From the NCBI GenBank assembly GCA_023955635.1, contig JAMXHR010000004.1, positions 1 to 53,070 of the forward strand: a stretch of 53,070 nt of DNA, written 5' to 3'. The first letter of the stretch is position 1; each line of letters opens with the position of its first letter. The DNA comes from Methanosarcina sp. ERenArc_MAG2 (GTDB lineage Archaea > Halobacteriota > Methanosarcinia > Methanosarcinales > Methanosarcinaceae). Below the pieces are notes generated by a model. It made no database searches, was not told the DNA's origin, and saw only the letters and a list, made by a program, of their open reading frames with translations. Shown here piece by piece: positions 17,386 to 27,352 of the stretch. The position numbers were made by a program, and so were the translations under genes.

Positions 17386-18183
17386 TCATTTCAGCTGTTC
17401 CAGAGCTTCTTCCACAGGCCTTCTATGGTGCACGATTTCGCAGATAGCCCTGGTAAGTCTGACAGGATCCTTGTGCTGGAAAACGTTCCTTCCGATTGCA
17501 GCTCCTCTGGCCCCGGCTTCCATTGCTCCGTCAATCATTTCCAGGAGTTCCATGTCAGTTGAGGTTTTAGGCCCTCCTGCAATAACTACAGGCACTGGGC
17601 AGCCTCTGACCACATCTCTGAAACTGTCCGGGTCTCCAGTGTATACGGTTTTCACAACGTCAGCCCCAAGCTCGGCTCCGATTCTCGCAGCATGTGCAAC
17701 ATTTACAGGATCATGCGGATTGGTAATTTTCTTGCCTCTGGGGTACATCATAGTAAGAAGAGGCACTCCCCATTCCGTACAGTCTCTGGAGATTTTTCCG
17801 AGCTGTTCAAGCTGGTCGGCTTCTGTTGCAGAGCCTATGTTGATGTGCATAGAAACAGCATCTGCTCCCATCTTAATTACTTCTTCCACTGTACAGACCT
17901 GTACTTTGGCATTGGGATCCGGGCTCAGAGAAGAAGAGCCACTGATGTGCACAATAAGCCCTATATCATGGCCATATCCTCTGTGTCCGTATTTTACCAT
18001 TCCTTTTTGCATAAGGACGGCATTTGCTCCTCCTTCTGCAACTCTGTTCACTGTATCAGTGATATTGATAAGCCCTTCGATAGGTCCGTCTGAGATCCCA
18101 TGGTCCATGGGAATAACGACCATGTTTCTGCTTTCCCGGTTCATCAGCCTTTCTATTCGTATTTTCTTTCCAATTTCTGACAT
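17386..18183 (-). CDS. aroA': 2-amino-3,7-dideoxy-D-threo-hept-6-ulosonate (ADTH) synthase
   Basis: First gene of the aromatic operon. It is a class I aldolase of the FbaB/DhnA family that makes the seven-carbon ADTH precursor in archaea. It has 265 residues with [14 protein letters not shown] near the N-terminus, the Schiff-base lysine in [10 protein letters not shown], and the phosphate-binding VIAGGPKT and AIGRNVFQ. The choice of ADTH synthase over fructose-bisphosphate aldolase rests on its place directly before DHQ synthase II, as in the Methanocaldococcus MJ0400/MJ1249 pair. Confidence 0.9.
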   Translation of the reverse strand: MSEIGKKIRIERLMNRESRNMVVIPMDHGISDGPIEGLINITDTVNRVAEGGANAVLMQKGMVKYGHRGYGHDIGLIVHISGSSSLSPDPNAKVQVCTVEEVIKMGADAVSMHINIGSATEADQLEQLGKISRDCTEWGVPLLTMMYPRGKKITNPHDPVNVAHAARIGAELGADVVKTVYTGDPDSFRDVVRGCPVPVVIAGGPKTSTDMELLEMIDGAMEAGARGAAIGRNVFQHKDPVRLTRAICEIVHHRRPVEEALEQLK

Positions 18184-18595
18184 TAAAATCCCCTTCGAGT
18201 GTAAATGTCCCTCAAATCGTATGAACGTTATTTATTTTAAACACGCATGCTAGTATGTGACATGGTAGCACGCTTAATCTATTTAAAGGTATTCCAATTA
18301 GCTGCAAGATAAGATATGCACTCTAATGCAAATGAATAGTCTTGAACTTTTCTGTATAATATTGTCCTATAGTGATCCTTTTTGTGGCTTTTTTTACTTT
18401 ACATGCACAGTGTTATTGAAAATGCATTTCCATTCGTAAAAATAAATTCTGATTTAAAGCCTCTTGCTTTCGAAAAAATACACAGGTTTTGAACTCCGGA
18501 AAGATACAAGAATTAAAATAGGATAAGATTGGCTAATAGAGTAAACTCAGAGTGTAATAAAATACTATCATATCAAAACAGGAACGGAAGGATTT
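18184..18595. other. divergent promoter region between the aromatic operon and guaA
   Basis: 412 bp with no gene. A TATTTAAAG-type sequence at about 18279-18287 could act as box A for the aromatic operon on the minus strand. GGAAGGA at 18586-18592 is the ribosome site of the gene at 18596. Nothing else is evident. Confidence 0.4.
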
Positions 18596-19164
18596 ATGAA
18601 AGAACTGAAAATTCTTGTTGTTAATAACTACGGACAATTCTGCCACCTTATTCATCGGGCTGTTCGGGATCTTGATATGGATACAAAGATAATTCCCAAT
18701 ACAATGCCAATTGAGGATATCCTGGCAGAAGAGCCGGATGGTCTGATCCTGAGCGGTGGGCCGGAAATGGATAGGGCAGGCTTATGTTTCGATTATGTGC
18801 GGGACATTGACCTTCCTATTCTTGGAATCTGCCTCGGGCACCAGGCAATTGCCCTGGCATATGGAGGGCACGTTCATGCAGGAAAAAAGGTGGGTATGCA
18901 GAAATTGAAATAGAGGTGCTCGAAGAAGACGATATTCTGCGGGGACTGGGCCCAAAAACCACTGTATGGGCTTCGCACGCAGATGAGGTTGCCATTCTTC
19001 CTGAGGGTTTTATTCATCTCGCCCGTTCTGATATATGTGAGATCGAAGCCATGCGCCATCCTACAAAACCCATTTATGGTGTCCAGTGGCATCCTGAGGT
19101 TTCCCATACCGAAAAGGGAGAAGAACTACTTATGAACTTCTTTGAGGTATGCGATCAATATTGA
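18596..19164 (+). CDS. guaAA: GMP synthase, glutamine amidotransferase subunit, apparent frameshift
   Basis: Class I glutamine amidotransferase that supplies ammonia to GMP synthase; in archaea it is separate from the ATP-pyrophosphatase subunit. The nucleophile cysteine is in GICLGHQ, LILSGGP is the oxyanion region, and the catalytic His-Glu is in [10 protein letters not shown]. The frame breaks at the A6 run 18883-18888. One added base restores [19 protein letters not shown] and gives a normal 189 residues. Since guaA is normally required, an assembly error is the simplest explanation. A terminator overlaps the end of the convergent srp54. Confidence 0.9.
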
Positions 19165-19241
19165 TCCATGAAAAGTTTAAAAATACCCAAAAATTTCAAG
19201 GATTACAAAAAAGAGACAGAGCAATTATTTAAATGGTAGAG

Positions 19242-19273
19242 AACTCGGGGGTGAATTACATCCCGAGTTTTTT
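19242..19273 (+). terminator. terminator after guaA
   Basis: Perfect 8-bp stem AACTCGGG (19242-19249) with CCCGAGTT (19262-19269), 12-base loop, then TTTTTT (19268-19273). It lies inside the last codons of the convergent srp54 gene. The T-run is on the plus strand only. Confidence 0.6.
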
Positions 19274-20587
19274 CTTCATCATCTTCTGAATATTGAATTT
19301 TCCGCCTCTAAAGCCTTTTAGAGCTGTTTGCATTGTCTTGTGGTATTTCAAAAGTTCCCTTACTTCTTCAGGACTGCAGCCCGAACCTCTTGAAATCCTT
19401 TTGATTCTGGAGCCTCCAATGAGCTTGGGATCGGTCATTTCCTCTTCTGTCATTGAGTCCATAATAATCTTATAATTCTTCATCTTGTCACTGGTAGCCT
19501 GGAACATTTCGTCTGAAAGCTTCACGCCTCCCATTCCTCCCATTCCCATGGGCAGCATGGACATAATCTGCTTGAGAGGTCCCATTTTGTTCATGGCTTC
19601 AAGTTGCTTGTACATGTCCTTTAGAGTAAAGCGCCCCTGCATTAAAGCTTCTACATTTACGTCTTCTTCGCTCAGGGTCTCTTCTGCTTTTTCCATCAAG
19701 CTTTTGAGATCTCCCATACCGAGAAGCCTTGAAATGAACCTGTCAGCTTCAAACTTTTCGAAATCTTCCGGTGTTTCTCCGACGCCGATAAATGCAATAG
19801 GAGCTTTTGTTTCGGAGACAGCCGAAAGGGCTCCGCCTCCTTTTGCGGTTCCGTCAAGTTTTGTTATAATAACGCCTGTGATTCCTACAGAGTCATTAAA
19901 GGCATGGGCCTGCTGGCTCGCCTGCTGTCCGATACCTGCATCCAGAACCATGAACTTGTGGTCTGGCTTTGCAACAGCATTAATCCGCTCCATCTCTTCT
20001 ATCAGCTCGGCTTCCAGGGCGTGCCGGCCTGCAGTGTCCACGATTTTTATGTCGTATTTTTCCAGGGCTTTGAGCCCGTTTCTGGTGATTTCAATGGCAT
20101 CGGGATTATTTTCTTCTCCATAGAAGGCAACATTGAGCTTTTCACAAAGGGTTTTAAGCTGGTGATAAGCTCCAGGACGGAAGGTATCTGCGGCAATTAC
20201 TCCTGCTTTGAGCCCTTTTCTCTGGAAGTAACGGGCAAGCTTTGCAGTACTTGTGGTTTTTCCGCTTCCTTGAAGCCCCACCATCATGATAGTCTGGGGT
20301 TTGAGCTGGATCTCGGCTCCCTTGCCGATTATTTCCATCAGTTCCTGATAAACGATGCGGATTACGTGCTCCCTCGGGTTCATGCCTGCAGGAGGATCTT
20401 CTTTCATTGCCCGCTCTTTGATTCTCTGGGACATTCCCATGACAAGTTTTACATTCACATCGGCCTGGAGCAGAGCCCGCTGGATATCCTTTACTACTTC
20501 GTTGACCATACGCTCATCAATTCGCCCCGCGCCGATCAGCTTCTTGAGCGCCCCCTGTAAGGAGTCTCCGAGTTTTTCCATTACCAT
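19256..20587 (-). CDS. srp54: signal recognition particle 54 kDa protein
   Basis: GTPase of the signal recognition particle, which binds signal sequences and 7S RNA and delivers ribosomes to the membrane receptor FtsY. 443 residues: N domain (1-95), G domain with P-loop GLQGSGKTT (104-112), [14 protein letters not shown] and [11 protein letters not shown], and a methionine-rich M domain (about 300-443) with [11 protein letters not shown] and the RNA-binding [11 protein letters not shown]. It ends MMKKKLGM. The start at 20587 is followed two codons later by another ATG (20581). The frame is intact. Confidence 0.95.
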   Translation of the reverse strand: MVMEKLGDSLQGALKKLIGAGRIDERMVNEVVKDIQRALLQADVNVKLVMGMSQRIKERAMKEDPPAGMNPREHVIRIVYQELMEIIGKGAEIQLKPQTIMMVGLQGSGKTTSTAKLARYFQRKGLKAGVIAADTFRPGAYHQLKTLCEKLNVAFYGEENNPDAIEITRNGLKALEKYDIKIVDTAGRHALEAELIEEMERINAVAKPDHKFMVLDAGIGQQASQQAHAFNDSVGITGVIITKLDGTAKGGGALSAVSETKAPIAFIGVGETPEDFEKFEADRFISRLLGMGDLKSLMEKAEETLSEEDVNVEALMQGRFTLKDMYKQLEAMNKMGPLKQIMSMLPMGMGGMGGVKLSDEMFQATSDKMKNYKIIMDSMTEEEMTDPKLIGGSRIKRISRGSGCSPEEVRELLKYHKTMQTALKGFRGGKFNIQKMMKKKLGM

Positions 20588-20829
20588 ATGAAAGTCGTCC
20601 TGCTCAGTTTTGCTCAGTTTTTGAGGATGAATAAAAAGATACTCACACTTTTTTTGACCTTGTGTAAAAAGTAACCTTCCTTAATAAGCCTTGAGTTTCA
20701 GTAGCTTGAAAAAGGGATAAGTGAATCCATTGTAAAGTATAAATTAATAATCGGCTATAAAAAAGTTACCGGGTAACTAAAATCTGAAAGGGTGTTAAAC
20801 ACAAACAAATTCAGGAAAGAACTTTACTA

Positions 20830-20904
20830 TAGCGGGGGATGGATTCGAACCATCGGTCTACGGGTTATGAGCCCGTCGGGATCTCCTGGCTACCCCACCC
20901 CGCT
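20830..20904 (-). tRNA. initiator tRNA-Met (CAT), copy 1
   Basis: Minus-strand cloverleaf with acceptor AGCGGGG/CCCCGCT and discriminator A73, anticodon CAT in CTCATAA, and T-arm GATGG-TTCGAAT-CCATC. The A1:U72 pair and the three G:C pairs in the anticodon stem (CGGG/CCCG) mark it as the initiator rather than an elongator Met or Ile2 tRNA. Confidence 0.92.
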
Positions 20905-20966
20905 ACCGGGTAATTAAAATCTAAAAAGGTGTTAAACACAAACAAATTCAGGAAAGAACTTTACTA

Positions 20967-21041
20967 TAGCGGGGGATGGATTCGAACCATCGGTCTACGG
21001 GTTATGAGCCCGTCGGGATCTCCTGGCTACCCCACCCCGCT
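20967..21041 (-). tRNA. initiator tRNA-Met (CAT), copy 2
   Basis: Identical to copy 1. Being on the minus strand, it is the upstream member of the pair; both are probably transcribed together from the right. Confidence 0.92.
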
Positions 21042-21275
21042 ACAGGGTTTTATTTATCAGGCCACTTTGCCTGGGACAACTATCAGAACATACTAACGAT
21101 CGTTTATATAGTTTTCGCTTGGCTTTTTAATCTTCAAAGATCTATCGCGGAATTTAGGCGTTTCTCTAACGGAATTTCTCAATTCACTGTAATTTTATAA
21201 TATTTCTTATTTTGTCTGTTATTTTCTCTGGCTTTTTCGGAAATATATTTGAAATCCGGAACCCTAAATCATATT

Positions 21276-21467
21276 ATGACGAGGTGTTTATTCTGTGGGG
21301 CTCATTGTGAAGTGAAGTGTGGAATTTACTGCGAAGACTATCCGGGAATCCAGGGGAAAAATGAAAACGAAGAAAGTGCAGAAGTTCTTGGATGCACACA
21401 AGTTGGTACATCCTATATCTGTGATAACTGCCTTAAGGATCTGAAACAAGCGCTGGAAATCCTGTGA
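21276..21467 (+). CDS. small cysteine-rich, probably zinc-binding protein
   Basis: A 63-residue protein starting MTRCLFCGAHCEVKC and ending with ICDNCLKDLKQALEIL. It has two CxxC pairs (CLFC near the start, CDNC near the end) plus additional cysteines and a histidine, typical of a small zinc-binding fold. An in-frame ATG nine codons upstream (21249) exists, but the family-like part begins at 21276. No known partner. The cysteine spacing and the compact size argue that it is real. Confidence 0.5.
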   Translation: MTRCLFCGAHCEVKCGIYCEDYPGIQGKNENEESAEVLGCTQVGTSYICDNCLKDLKQALEIL

Positions 21468-21582
21468 AATTGCTGGAAAATAAAGCTGGAATTTGAAAGG
21501 GAGTGAATATTTTTCATACCCTTGTTCTCTTACTGGAAAGAATGTAAAAATGGAAGAAAGGCATGAAAAAAGAGGCTGAACC

Positions 21583-22439
21583 TCAAACAACTTCAACATT
21601 CAGTGTGAATTTCTCTTCCGTACCTGTTTCATTCTCCCAGGGTCTCTTATATATCCCTTCTACCTTCTGGTTACCTTCAGCCACGGCTTTTATTTCCCAT
21701 ATATGGACTCCGCCAGCACCAACAAGAGGATGCTCAACTCCTTCAGGTTGCTCCGCAGGATAGTATTTTCCCGAGATATTGTCGGCCCCCGGCTCATGTT
21801 GAGTCCCTGGCTCAGATTGAGTTCCCATGAATAGCCCGTGGTCGGGTTTTCTTTAAGCCTAAGGTAAAATGTGCTTCCATTTTCGAGACTTATGTTTGTT
21901 CCGTTGTTAGCTTCGGTTATTACCTGCTGTCTCGGCGGCATAGGAATGGGTGGTTCTTCCAGTGCATTATTGATCGATAGTTCAAAATATCTTATTACTC
22001 CGTTCACGTTTACAGTGTAATTCCCAGCTTTGAGGCCCTGGACTTCAAGGGGGATAGTTTTCGTAAAGTTCTCTATAGCCTGCGTACAGACCGCATCTTT
22101 CGGGCGTTTTGTGCTGATATTGACATTGAAGACGTTTCCTTCCCTTTCAGCCTTTGTTTCGTTAATCTCGGTGCATCCGTCAGGCAGGTAGCCTTCTGCT
22201 ATCACCTGCACCTGTACTGGAAAAGATTCAAGGATCATAATCTGAATACTTTCTACGTTTGCAGTACCGTATACGTATTCTTCTCCACTGGTTCCCTGAC
22301 TATCGTTTGTTATATTTTCCGGCTCTGTATTGTTCTGTCCATCATCAACGCAGCCGGAAAGAGTTACCGCAAGGATCAGAGACAGAACCGCAATAATTTT
22401 CACATCTTTCGCAGATTTATTATCTGGTACTCTTTTCAT
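21583..22439 (-). CDS. lipoprotein with C-terminal chagasin-like (I42) inhibitor domain, apparent frameshift
   Basis: Secreted lipoprotein: N-terminal signal with lipobox LSGC (cysteine at about residue 30), then a Thr/Asn-rich linker, a middle domain of unknown kind (about 50-175), and a C-terminal chagasin-type domain. Chagasin-family (MEROPS I42) proteins inhibit papain-like cysteine proteases through three loops, all visible here: NPTTGY, GxGG in VGAGGVH, and RPW in YKRPWE. The frame breaks at the C5 run 21786-21790. One added base joins LNMSRG to ADNISGKYYPAEQPEG, giving about 285 residues. Its target protease is not evident; no protease gene is adjacent. Confidence 0.75.
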
Positions 22440-22637
22440 TTCTTCCCCTCTTCTTCTTTCTGATATGGTTATGAAAAGATGCGTCTGTTCGGATTTATCC
22501 TTTGCTTAGACTTCAATTATGTTCGAAGCTTTACAGGCTAGATTTCTTTTATCGCTATACGGGGTATTCGAAGTTGTGCATAAAATTCGTTAACCGATGA
22601 TCAATGAATTCAATATTAAAGCCCAACTCTTATCTTT

Positions 22638-23240
22638 GAGCTGATCCCCAAACTCAAAATTTGGGATCGTTATATCCATTATTCACATCTTACGGAATAC
22701 ATAGGACCAGCTCCACTTTTTTGGGAATATGATTATATCCTGAATCCCGGAGCAACTCTTCATTATGTGAATAAGGGGGATGATACGGGTGATATCATTT
22801 GTCAGGAAAGGATCCTCATACTCCCTGGTGAAAAACTCGAAGAAGTTAATCAAAGGTTATCTTTGATGGCAATAAAATTGCTTTCAAAGATGATGAATGC
22901 CCTTGAAAGAGGAGATGTTCCCGGAATAAAGCAGTCAATAACAACTCCCAACCGTGAGAGCCAGAAAAATTAAACCTGACGAATATGACGAGCTTATAAA
23001 ATGAAATGAGTGGGATGTTGAGAGAGTATTTCATTTTTTAAACAGAACAGAAGTATCATTATACTCTGCTGAAGAAAAATAGTTTGCACAAATTCGGGTT
23101 CAGGATTAAAATTCTTGAGGAAAACTATAATATTTCCGGATCCAAAATAGGGAATCTTTATAAAGGAAAATTCAAGGTATTTTTTCGTTTGCAAAGACGG
23201 GAAAATCTATGTTGACATCAAGTTTTCAATCGCGAATTTC
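22638..23240 (+). pseudogene. degraded formyltransferase-like pseudogene
   Basis: The reading frame from about 22655 encodes GPAPLFWEYDYILN, then HYVNKGDDTGDIICQE and LPGEKLEEVNQRL, the pattern of the formyl_transf N-domain (methionyl-tRNA or sugar formyltransferases: HxMxxGxDTGDII). It continues as RKIKPDEYDELIK, then an in-frame TGA, NEWDVERVFHFLNRTEVSLYSAEEK, TAG, a frameshift, then ILEENYNISGSKIGNLYKG. The N-terminal half with the catalytic Asn-His-Asp is missing. Several independent lesions plus truncation point to true decay, not sequencing error alone. Confidence 0.65.
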
Positions 23241-23257
23241 CTTTCCTGTATTTACCT

Positions 23258-24032
23258 TTATATTTCCTGAGCCCGGTCTTTATAATTCAGAATAAGGTCT
23301 TCAGCCCACTTCAGAGGAGCAGGCTCGAAGCCTATAATGGTTTCCTGGTCAAAAGCGCCTTTCGAAGTAAGAAAGTCAGCAGCCATGAAGAATTCGGTTT
23401 TGATTAGCATGGCTACCTTTATCTCGTCAATACAGATAAAAAGCCGCTTTTTTCCTTCGACAGGTAAAGTTTCAGTTCCTTTTCAAAATCGTTTTTTAGT
23501 CTTTCATAGATTTTTTTGTTACTATAAGGGTTATCTCGGTACTATCATCTTGATTATCCAGAAATATTCCTGAAAATACCGGATGGAATATTGAAGAAAA
23601 AGAGAGTATTTTTTTTGATTTTTCTATATTCTCCCGAAATACGGTAGGAGGTTCAAAAATATTGTCCGGATCCGGTTTAACAATGGAACAGGGTTTTAAT
23701 TCATCAAGCCTTTCTAGGAATGCTGTTGGTAAGCCGCTGAGATCTCGTTCCCGCCAATAATCCGCATTTCCTTCAATGACCTTCAGAGTATCGAGCAGGG
23801 GCTCCATTTTTTCGACAAGAATTTCTGCAAGAGGCGTAAGCCTGTATTCCCCCTCTTCCTGAAGAACCAGATGCGCATCTTTCAGTTTTTTGATTTGAGG
23901 GAGCATTCCTGTCGAGTTGACATTAAGAATATCTACAATTTCTTCTATTGTTTTTTCTCCATTTTTGAGCAGAAGTAAAAGGTCTCTTCTTTTCTGAGAC
24001 ATAAAGAGCAGGTCTATCAGGGCTTTATCCAT
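23258..24032 (-). CDS. winged-helix transcriptional regulator of the DUF1724 type, apparent frameshifts
   Basis: Methanogen-type regulator: an N-terminal winged helix (MDKALIDLLFMSQKRRDLLLLLKNGEKTIEEI, with LNVNSTGMLPQIKKL as recognition region) followed by the DUF1724 (FilR1-like) C-terminal domain (WRERDLSGLP, IVKPDPDNIFEPP). Two single-base losses interrupt it: the T7 run 23511-23517 and the T6 run 23448-23453. Adding one base to each restores TKKIYERLKNDFEKEL and EKKRLFICIDEIKVAM through ...FEPAPLKWAEDL to a stop at 23258, for 258 residues. The start at 24032 is chosen over a longer frame from 24167 because GTGGA lies just upstream and it fits the family N-terminus. Target genes are unknown. 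Confidence 0.75.
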
Positions 24033-24386
24033 TGATTCCACTTTCCAAGTTTCGCACTTCTGTGAAAGACTTATTTTCCTTCGATTTTTCAGGAAAAGTT
24101 CATAAAAGAACTTGCTACTTTGTGAGGGATAATTTGAATACTTTCTGAAATGTAACTTTAATTGCATTTCTCAGGATAGCGAGAGTTTCTCATATACCTT
24201 TTAAATATTTCTCTTTTAATCTTTTCCTTATTATCCTTTGACAAGATAAGAAACCTTAAAATCTATGATTTATTATATAGCTCGAAGATAGAACTTGGGA
24301 AGTGCATACTCCTGAAACAGTGAGCATCCTTACCAAATGCGCAAATTCCGGATCATGGAGGGTTTTGCATAGAATCGTTCAAATGT

Positions 24387-25061
24387 GTGTTTACGAATTG
24401 GGATTACATTTATAACTTGTGCCGAAATGTCTCAAAAGAAATTAAAAGTTCGGGATATGAACCGGAAGTAATTATTGCGCTTGCCAGGGGCGGCTGGTTT
24501 GCCGGGCGCGTACTCTGTGATTTTCTGGGGCTTGACGACCTCTCCAGTCTTAAAATAGAGCATTATATAGGATCTGTGGCTATCGACAGCGGTGAGCCTT
24601 ACATCCGATACCCCCTTTCAGACAATGTGATGGAAGGCAAAAAAGTGCTTATCGTGGACGATATCGTTGATTCCGGAGAAAGTATGCTGAGTGCCAAGGC
24701 TTATGTGGAAGGTCGGAATCCCAGGGAAGTCAGGACTGCTTCATTACAGTATCTGGGAAGTTCGAAACTCGACCCCGATTACGTGGGTGAACGGCTCGAG
24801 GATTGGGCCTGGATTGTCTATCCCTGGAATTTCATGGAAGATATGATCAGCATCCTGACCAAATGCATGAAAAAAGACCCTCAAAAACAATGGAATCTTG
24901 AAGATCTCAAACACAGCCTTTATATAAACCATGCAGTTGAATCTGTTGTTTTTGAAATCACTCAGCCAGGAAGACTTCCAGAAGTCCTCGAGGAGATGGA
25001 GAGGGTCCGCAGGGTCAGTTCGGGAACCATAAATGGAATAAAGCACTGGAGGCTTTTATAA
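24387..25061 (+). CDS. purine-type phosphoribosyltransferase
   Basis: Type I phosphoribosyltransferase of 224 residues with the PRPP-binding signature VLIVDDIVDSGES (about 93-105) and the early ALARGGWFAGR loop. It probably salvages a purine base such as xanthine or hypoxanthine, but the exact base cannot be read. The C-terminal half beyond 150 is family-specific. The start is a GTG at 24387 with no strong ribosome site; the true start may be slightly upstream if an indel is present. Confidence 0.8.
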   Translation: MFTNWDYIYNLCRNVSKEIKSSGYEPEVIIALARGGWFAGRVLCDFLGLDDLSSLKIEHYIGSVAIDSGEPYIRYPLSDNVMEGKKVLIVDDIVDSGESMLSAKAYVEGRNPREVRTASLQYLGSSKLDPDYVGERLEDWAWIVYPWNFMEDMISILTKCMKKDPQKQWNLEDLKHSLYINHAVESVVFEITQPGRLPEVLEEMERVRRVSSGTINGIKHWRLL

Positions 25062-25237
25062 AAAAACTTTACTGTAAATTTATATTCATCAGCAGGTTAA
25101 TAATCCATGCTTCCCACTGGAAAGCCGGAAGAGATTTGCAACCCGAAGGAGCTTTTTTGCCCTTGCCGCCTGGAGATTTCTTTTTCGCTTAAAAATAAAT
25201 GTTAAACCGTAAATACAAATATGCATATCTATTTAGG

Positions 25238-25317
25238 GTATCTATTTAAAGTACCCATCCAGATATCACTTAAATTTACTACTCTGGATACCCATTCAGA
25301 GTATCTGTTTAAAGCAC
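25238..25317. repeat. imperfect direct repeats in the promoter of the zinc-ribbon gene
   Basis: GTATCTATTTAAAGTAC (25238-25254) and GTATCTGTTTAAAGCAC (25301-25317), with ACCCAT-type sequence between them, repeat over about 80 bp. The spacer 25062-25376 is otherwise empty. The repeats may be box A duplications or binding sites for a regulator. Confidence 0.35.
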
Positions 25318-25376
25318 TGACTATATGGTTGTATCATTTACGAAATTAGTTCATATTATATATTGCCGGTGAATTC

Positions 25377-25835
25377 ATGCCCCACAGATGCACCAGATGC
25401 GGAACCATTTTTGAAGACGGAGATACTGTCGTCCTAAGCGGCTGCCCGAACTGCGGCTGGAATAAATTCCTTTATGTAAAAAAGGAATCCGAAGGTTCGG
25501 AAAACCAGGGAAGGCCCGCTCTGGGAGAACAAAAGCTGGATCTGGAATCCTCTCTGGATGAAGTTGTCAGAAATATTGATGAGGCTCTAGCTTCTGAACA
25601 GGAAAACCGAAATAAGGAACCAGAAGCCGAAGGGAAAACAGATGAAGACAGAGTAGAGTCTGTAAGGATTCTTGGGCCCGGCTCCTATGAGCTTAACCTG
25701 GACTCCCTTCTTGAAAGAAAAGAACTGGTTATGGCAATTAGAGAAGAAGGTTCTTACGCCCTACATTTGCCCTCAGTTTTCAACCAGCAGAAGGAAAAAC
25801 AAAAAGAGAAAACAAAATCAAGAAAACAGAAATGA
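25377..25835 (+). CDS. zinc-ribbon protein (OapC/ArvC-like)
   Basis: 152-residue protein with an N-terminal zinc ribbon HRCTRCGTIFEDGD...SGCPNCGW (cysteines at about 5, 8, 24 and 27), an acidic, low-complexity linker (30-95), a small conserved segment RILGPGSYELNLDSLL, and a Lys-rich tail. The arrangement resembles archaeal Zn-ribbon proteins annotated as OapC/ArvC-type; I recall that name rather than derive it. The function is unknown. The GTG-free ATG at 25377 is well placed, and the frame is intact. Confidence 0.75.
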   Translation: MPHRCTRCGTIFEDGDTVVLSGCPNCGWNKFLYVKKESEGSENQGRPALGEQKLDLESSLDEVVRNIDEALASEQENRNKEPEAEGKTDEDRVESVRILGPGSYELNLDSLLERKELVMAIREEGSYALHLPSVFNQQKEKQKEKTKSRKQK

Positions 25836-26030
25836 TTTTTAAATTCACAGAAAATTTTCCGGAAATCTTTTGCCTGGATATTGTTGAAAAATACTTTTTC
25901 GGATATTCCTTCTATTATAATCGATTTATTTTTCTCTTTTATTTATCCCCTTAAATTATCCTATCAGCTTTGAATATTTTCCATATGTGTATTTTTCATT
26001 TCAACCCTTTATCACTTTTGATGTCTTTTA

Positions 26031-26233
26031 TATCCCGAATTTGACAGAAACATAAATATTAGAATGAATAAATAAGCCATACGCTTATGTTTTATCTTTA
26101 CAACTGTAATTTAGATACTATGTTCTTTGATTTATTATATTTTCATTTTTCCAATAAATTCTATGTCGACGTAAGGTGTTTTTTGTAAAAAACTACTTTG
26201 CAAATTAACAACTTCTGTCAAATTAAGGTTATA
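26031..26233. mobile_element. MITE-like element, 203 bp
   Basis: The left end (26031-26049, ending AATTTGACAGAA) is inverted at 26213-26233 (TTCTGTCAAATTAAGG...), with the 12 innermost bases perfect. There is no reading frame. It shares the TTGACAGA core with the MITE at 10317-10602 and the partial copy at 79-103. The surrounding spacer 25836-26660 has no other recognisable feature. Confidence 0.6.
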
Positions 26234-26660
26234 TTCTTCAAATTTATATATTTAAAATTTGAATATCACGGTCTAAATTAATAAATCTTTTTTAAAAAAA
26301 GGCACATAGGTTCTGAATTTGGAATCATTTCTTTTATATCTCTAAGCTGGAGTATGGATGAAAAATTTTATCATACCTGACGGTACTTTTACTTGTTTAT
26401 TTATAAAACGAATATAACTCTCAATACTAACATTTATATATGATAACTGCTACCTATAGGTTATTATCTTATGTATACTTCTTTACAGTTTTGGTCTTCT
26501 TGGCAAGGTTTCAGGCAGGGCTTTTTCGTATTCCTGTCCGAATTTACTCCCAACTATGATTCACTATAATCTGAAAAATTCTAAAAAACAGACAACATGC
26601 AAAAGTTCGGCATTAGTGTCTTAATATCTCATAAAATTTAGACAATTATCAGAGGGGAAA

Positions 26661-27352
26661 ATGGATTCAGCAAAATTACTTGACATCCTGGGGAATGAAA
26701 ATCGCAGGAAAATTATTCAACTTCTTGCAAACCGCCCCTGCTATGTCAGTGAGATTTCTGGCAGGCTGAGAGTAGGGCCAAAAGCCATAATAAGTCATCT
26801 GAGCATGCTTGAACAGGCAGGGCTTATAGAATGCAGTGTGGATGAACAGAGACGCAAGTACTTCAATATCGCAAATAATATGCGGCTTGAAGTGTCAGTA
26901 TCCCCATATGCCTATACAGTGGCACTTCACGACACCGCTTTTGACAGGGAGAAAAAAGGAGAGTCTCCTGCTGCTGAAAAAAGGAGTCTCCTCCCAGAGA
27001 GGAGTCGTCTGTTTTCTTTTTGAAACTGAGCAGCAGGCTTCAGGAGCTGAAGACGAGGCAGGAAGAGCTTGCGCAGATGCAGCAACAGCTTCAGGTCGAG
27101 TATACAGAAATGATGGACCATTGCCTGGATTCAATTGAAAAGGTTGCCAGAAACGCCGTGGAGTGCGAACTCCTGTTTGAGATTCTGAAAAACGAAACCA
27201 CTCTAGCTGCCCTATGTTACAACCTGCGCCTGCACCCGAGTATTATTAATGCTAATCTGATAGATCTTGCAGAGAGAGGATTTATTGAGTACAGAATCAA
27301 TAATAATCAGCATTACTGGAAAATATGTGGGACCGGAGTTGAGAAGAAATGA
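26661..27352 (+). CDS. ArsR-type winged-helix regulator, apparent frameshift
   Basis: N-terminal ArsR-like winged helix ([29 protein letters not shown], recognition helix [14 protein letters not shown]), then a coiled-coil ([21 protein letters not shown]) and a second winged-helix-like segment ([42 protein letters not shown]). The frame breaks at the T5 run 27017-27021; one added T joins RLFSF to [10 protein letters not shown] for about 230 residues. The stop overlaps the cdc48 start by four bases (ATGA), so the two are translationally coupled. The position suggests it regulates the chaperone/ATPase operon. Confidence 0.8.

Larger units (their letters stand above)
20768..21041. repeat. tandem 137-bp duplication carrying tRNA-Met genes
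   Basis: Two adjacent 137-bp units (20768-20904 and 20905-21041) are nearly identical over both the tRNA and its 63-bp spacer, differing at a few spacer positions only. This is a recent tandem duplication or a collapsed repeat boundary. Confidence 0.85.

Noticed and set aside
17471..18253. 260-residue plus-strand open frame across the ADTH synthase gene
   Set aside because: It lies antisense to a confidently identified aldolase, with composition expected from a shadow of a GC-biased gene; no ribosome site, no recognisable domain.
22973..23100. TAG in the formyltransferase-like remnant as pyrrolysine, or TGA as a sense codon
   Set aside because: Methanosarcina does use TAG for pyrrolysine in some genes, but here truncation, TGA and frameshifts lie nearby and no intact product can be formed.
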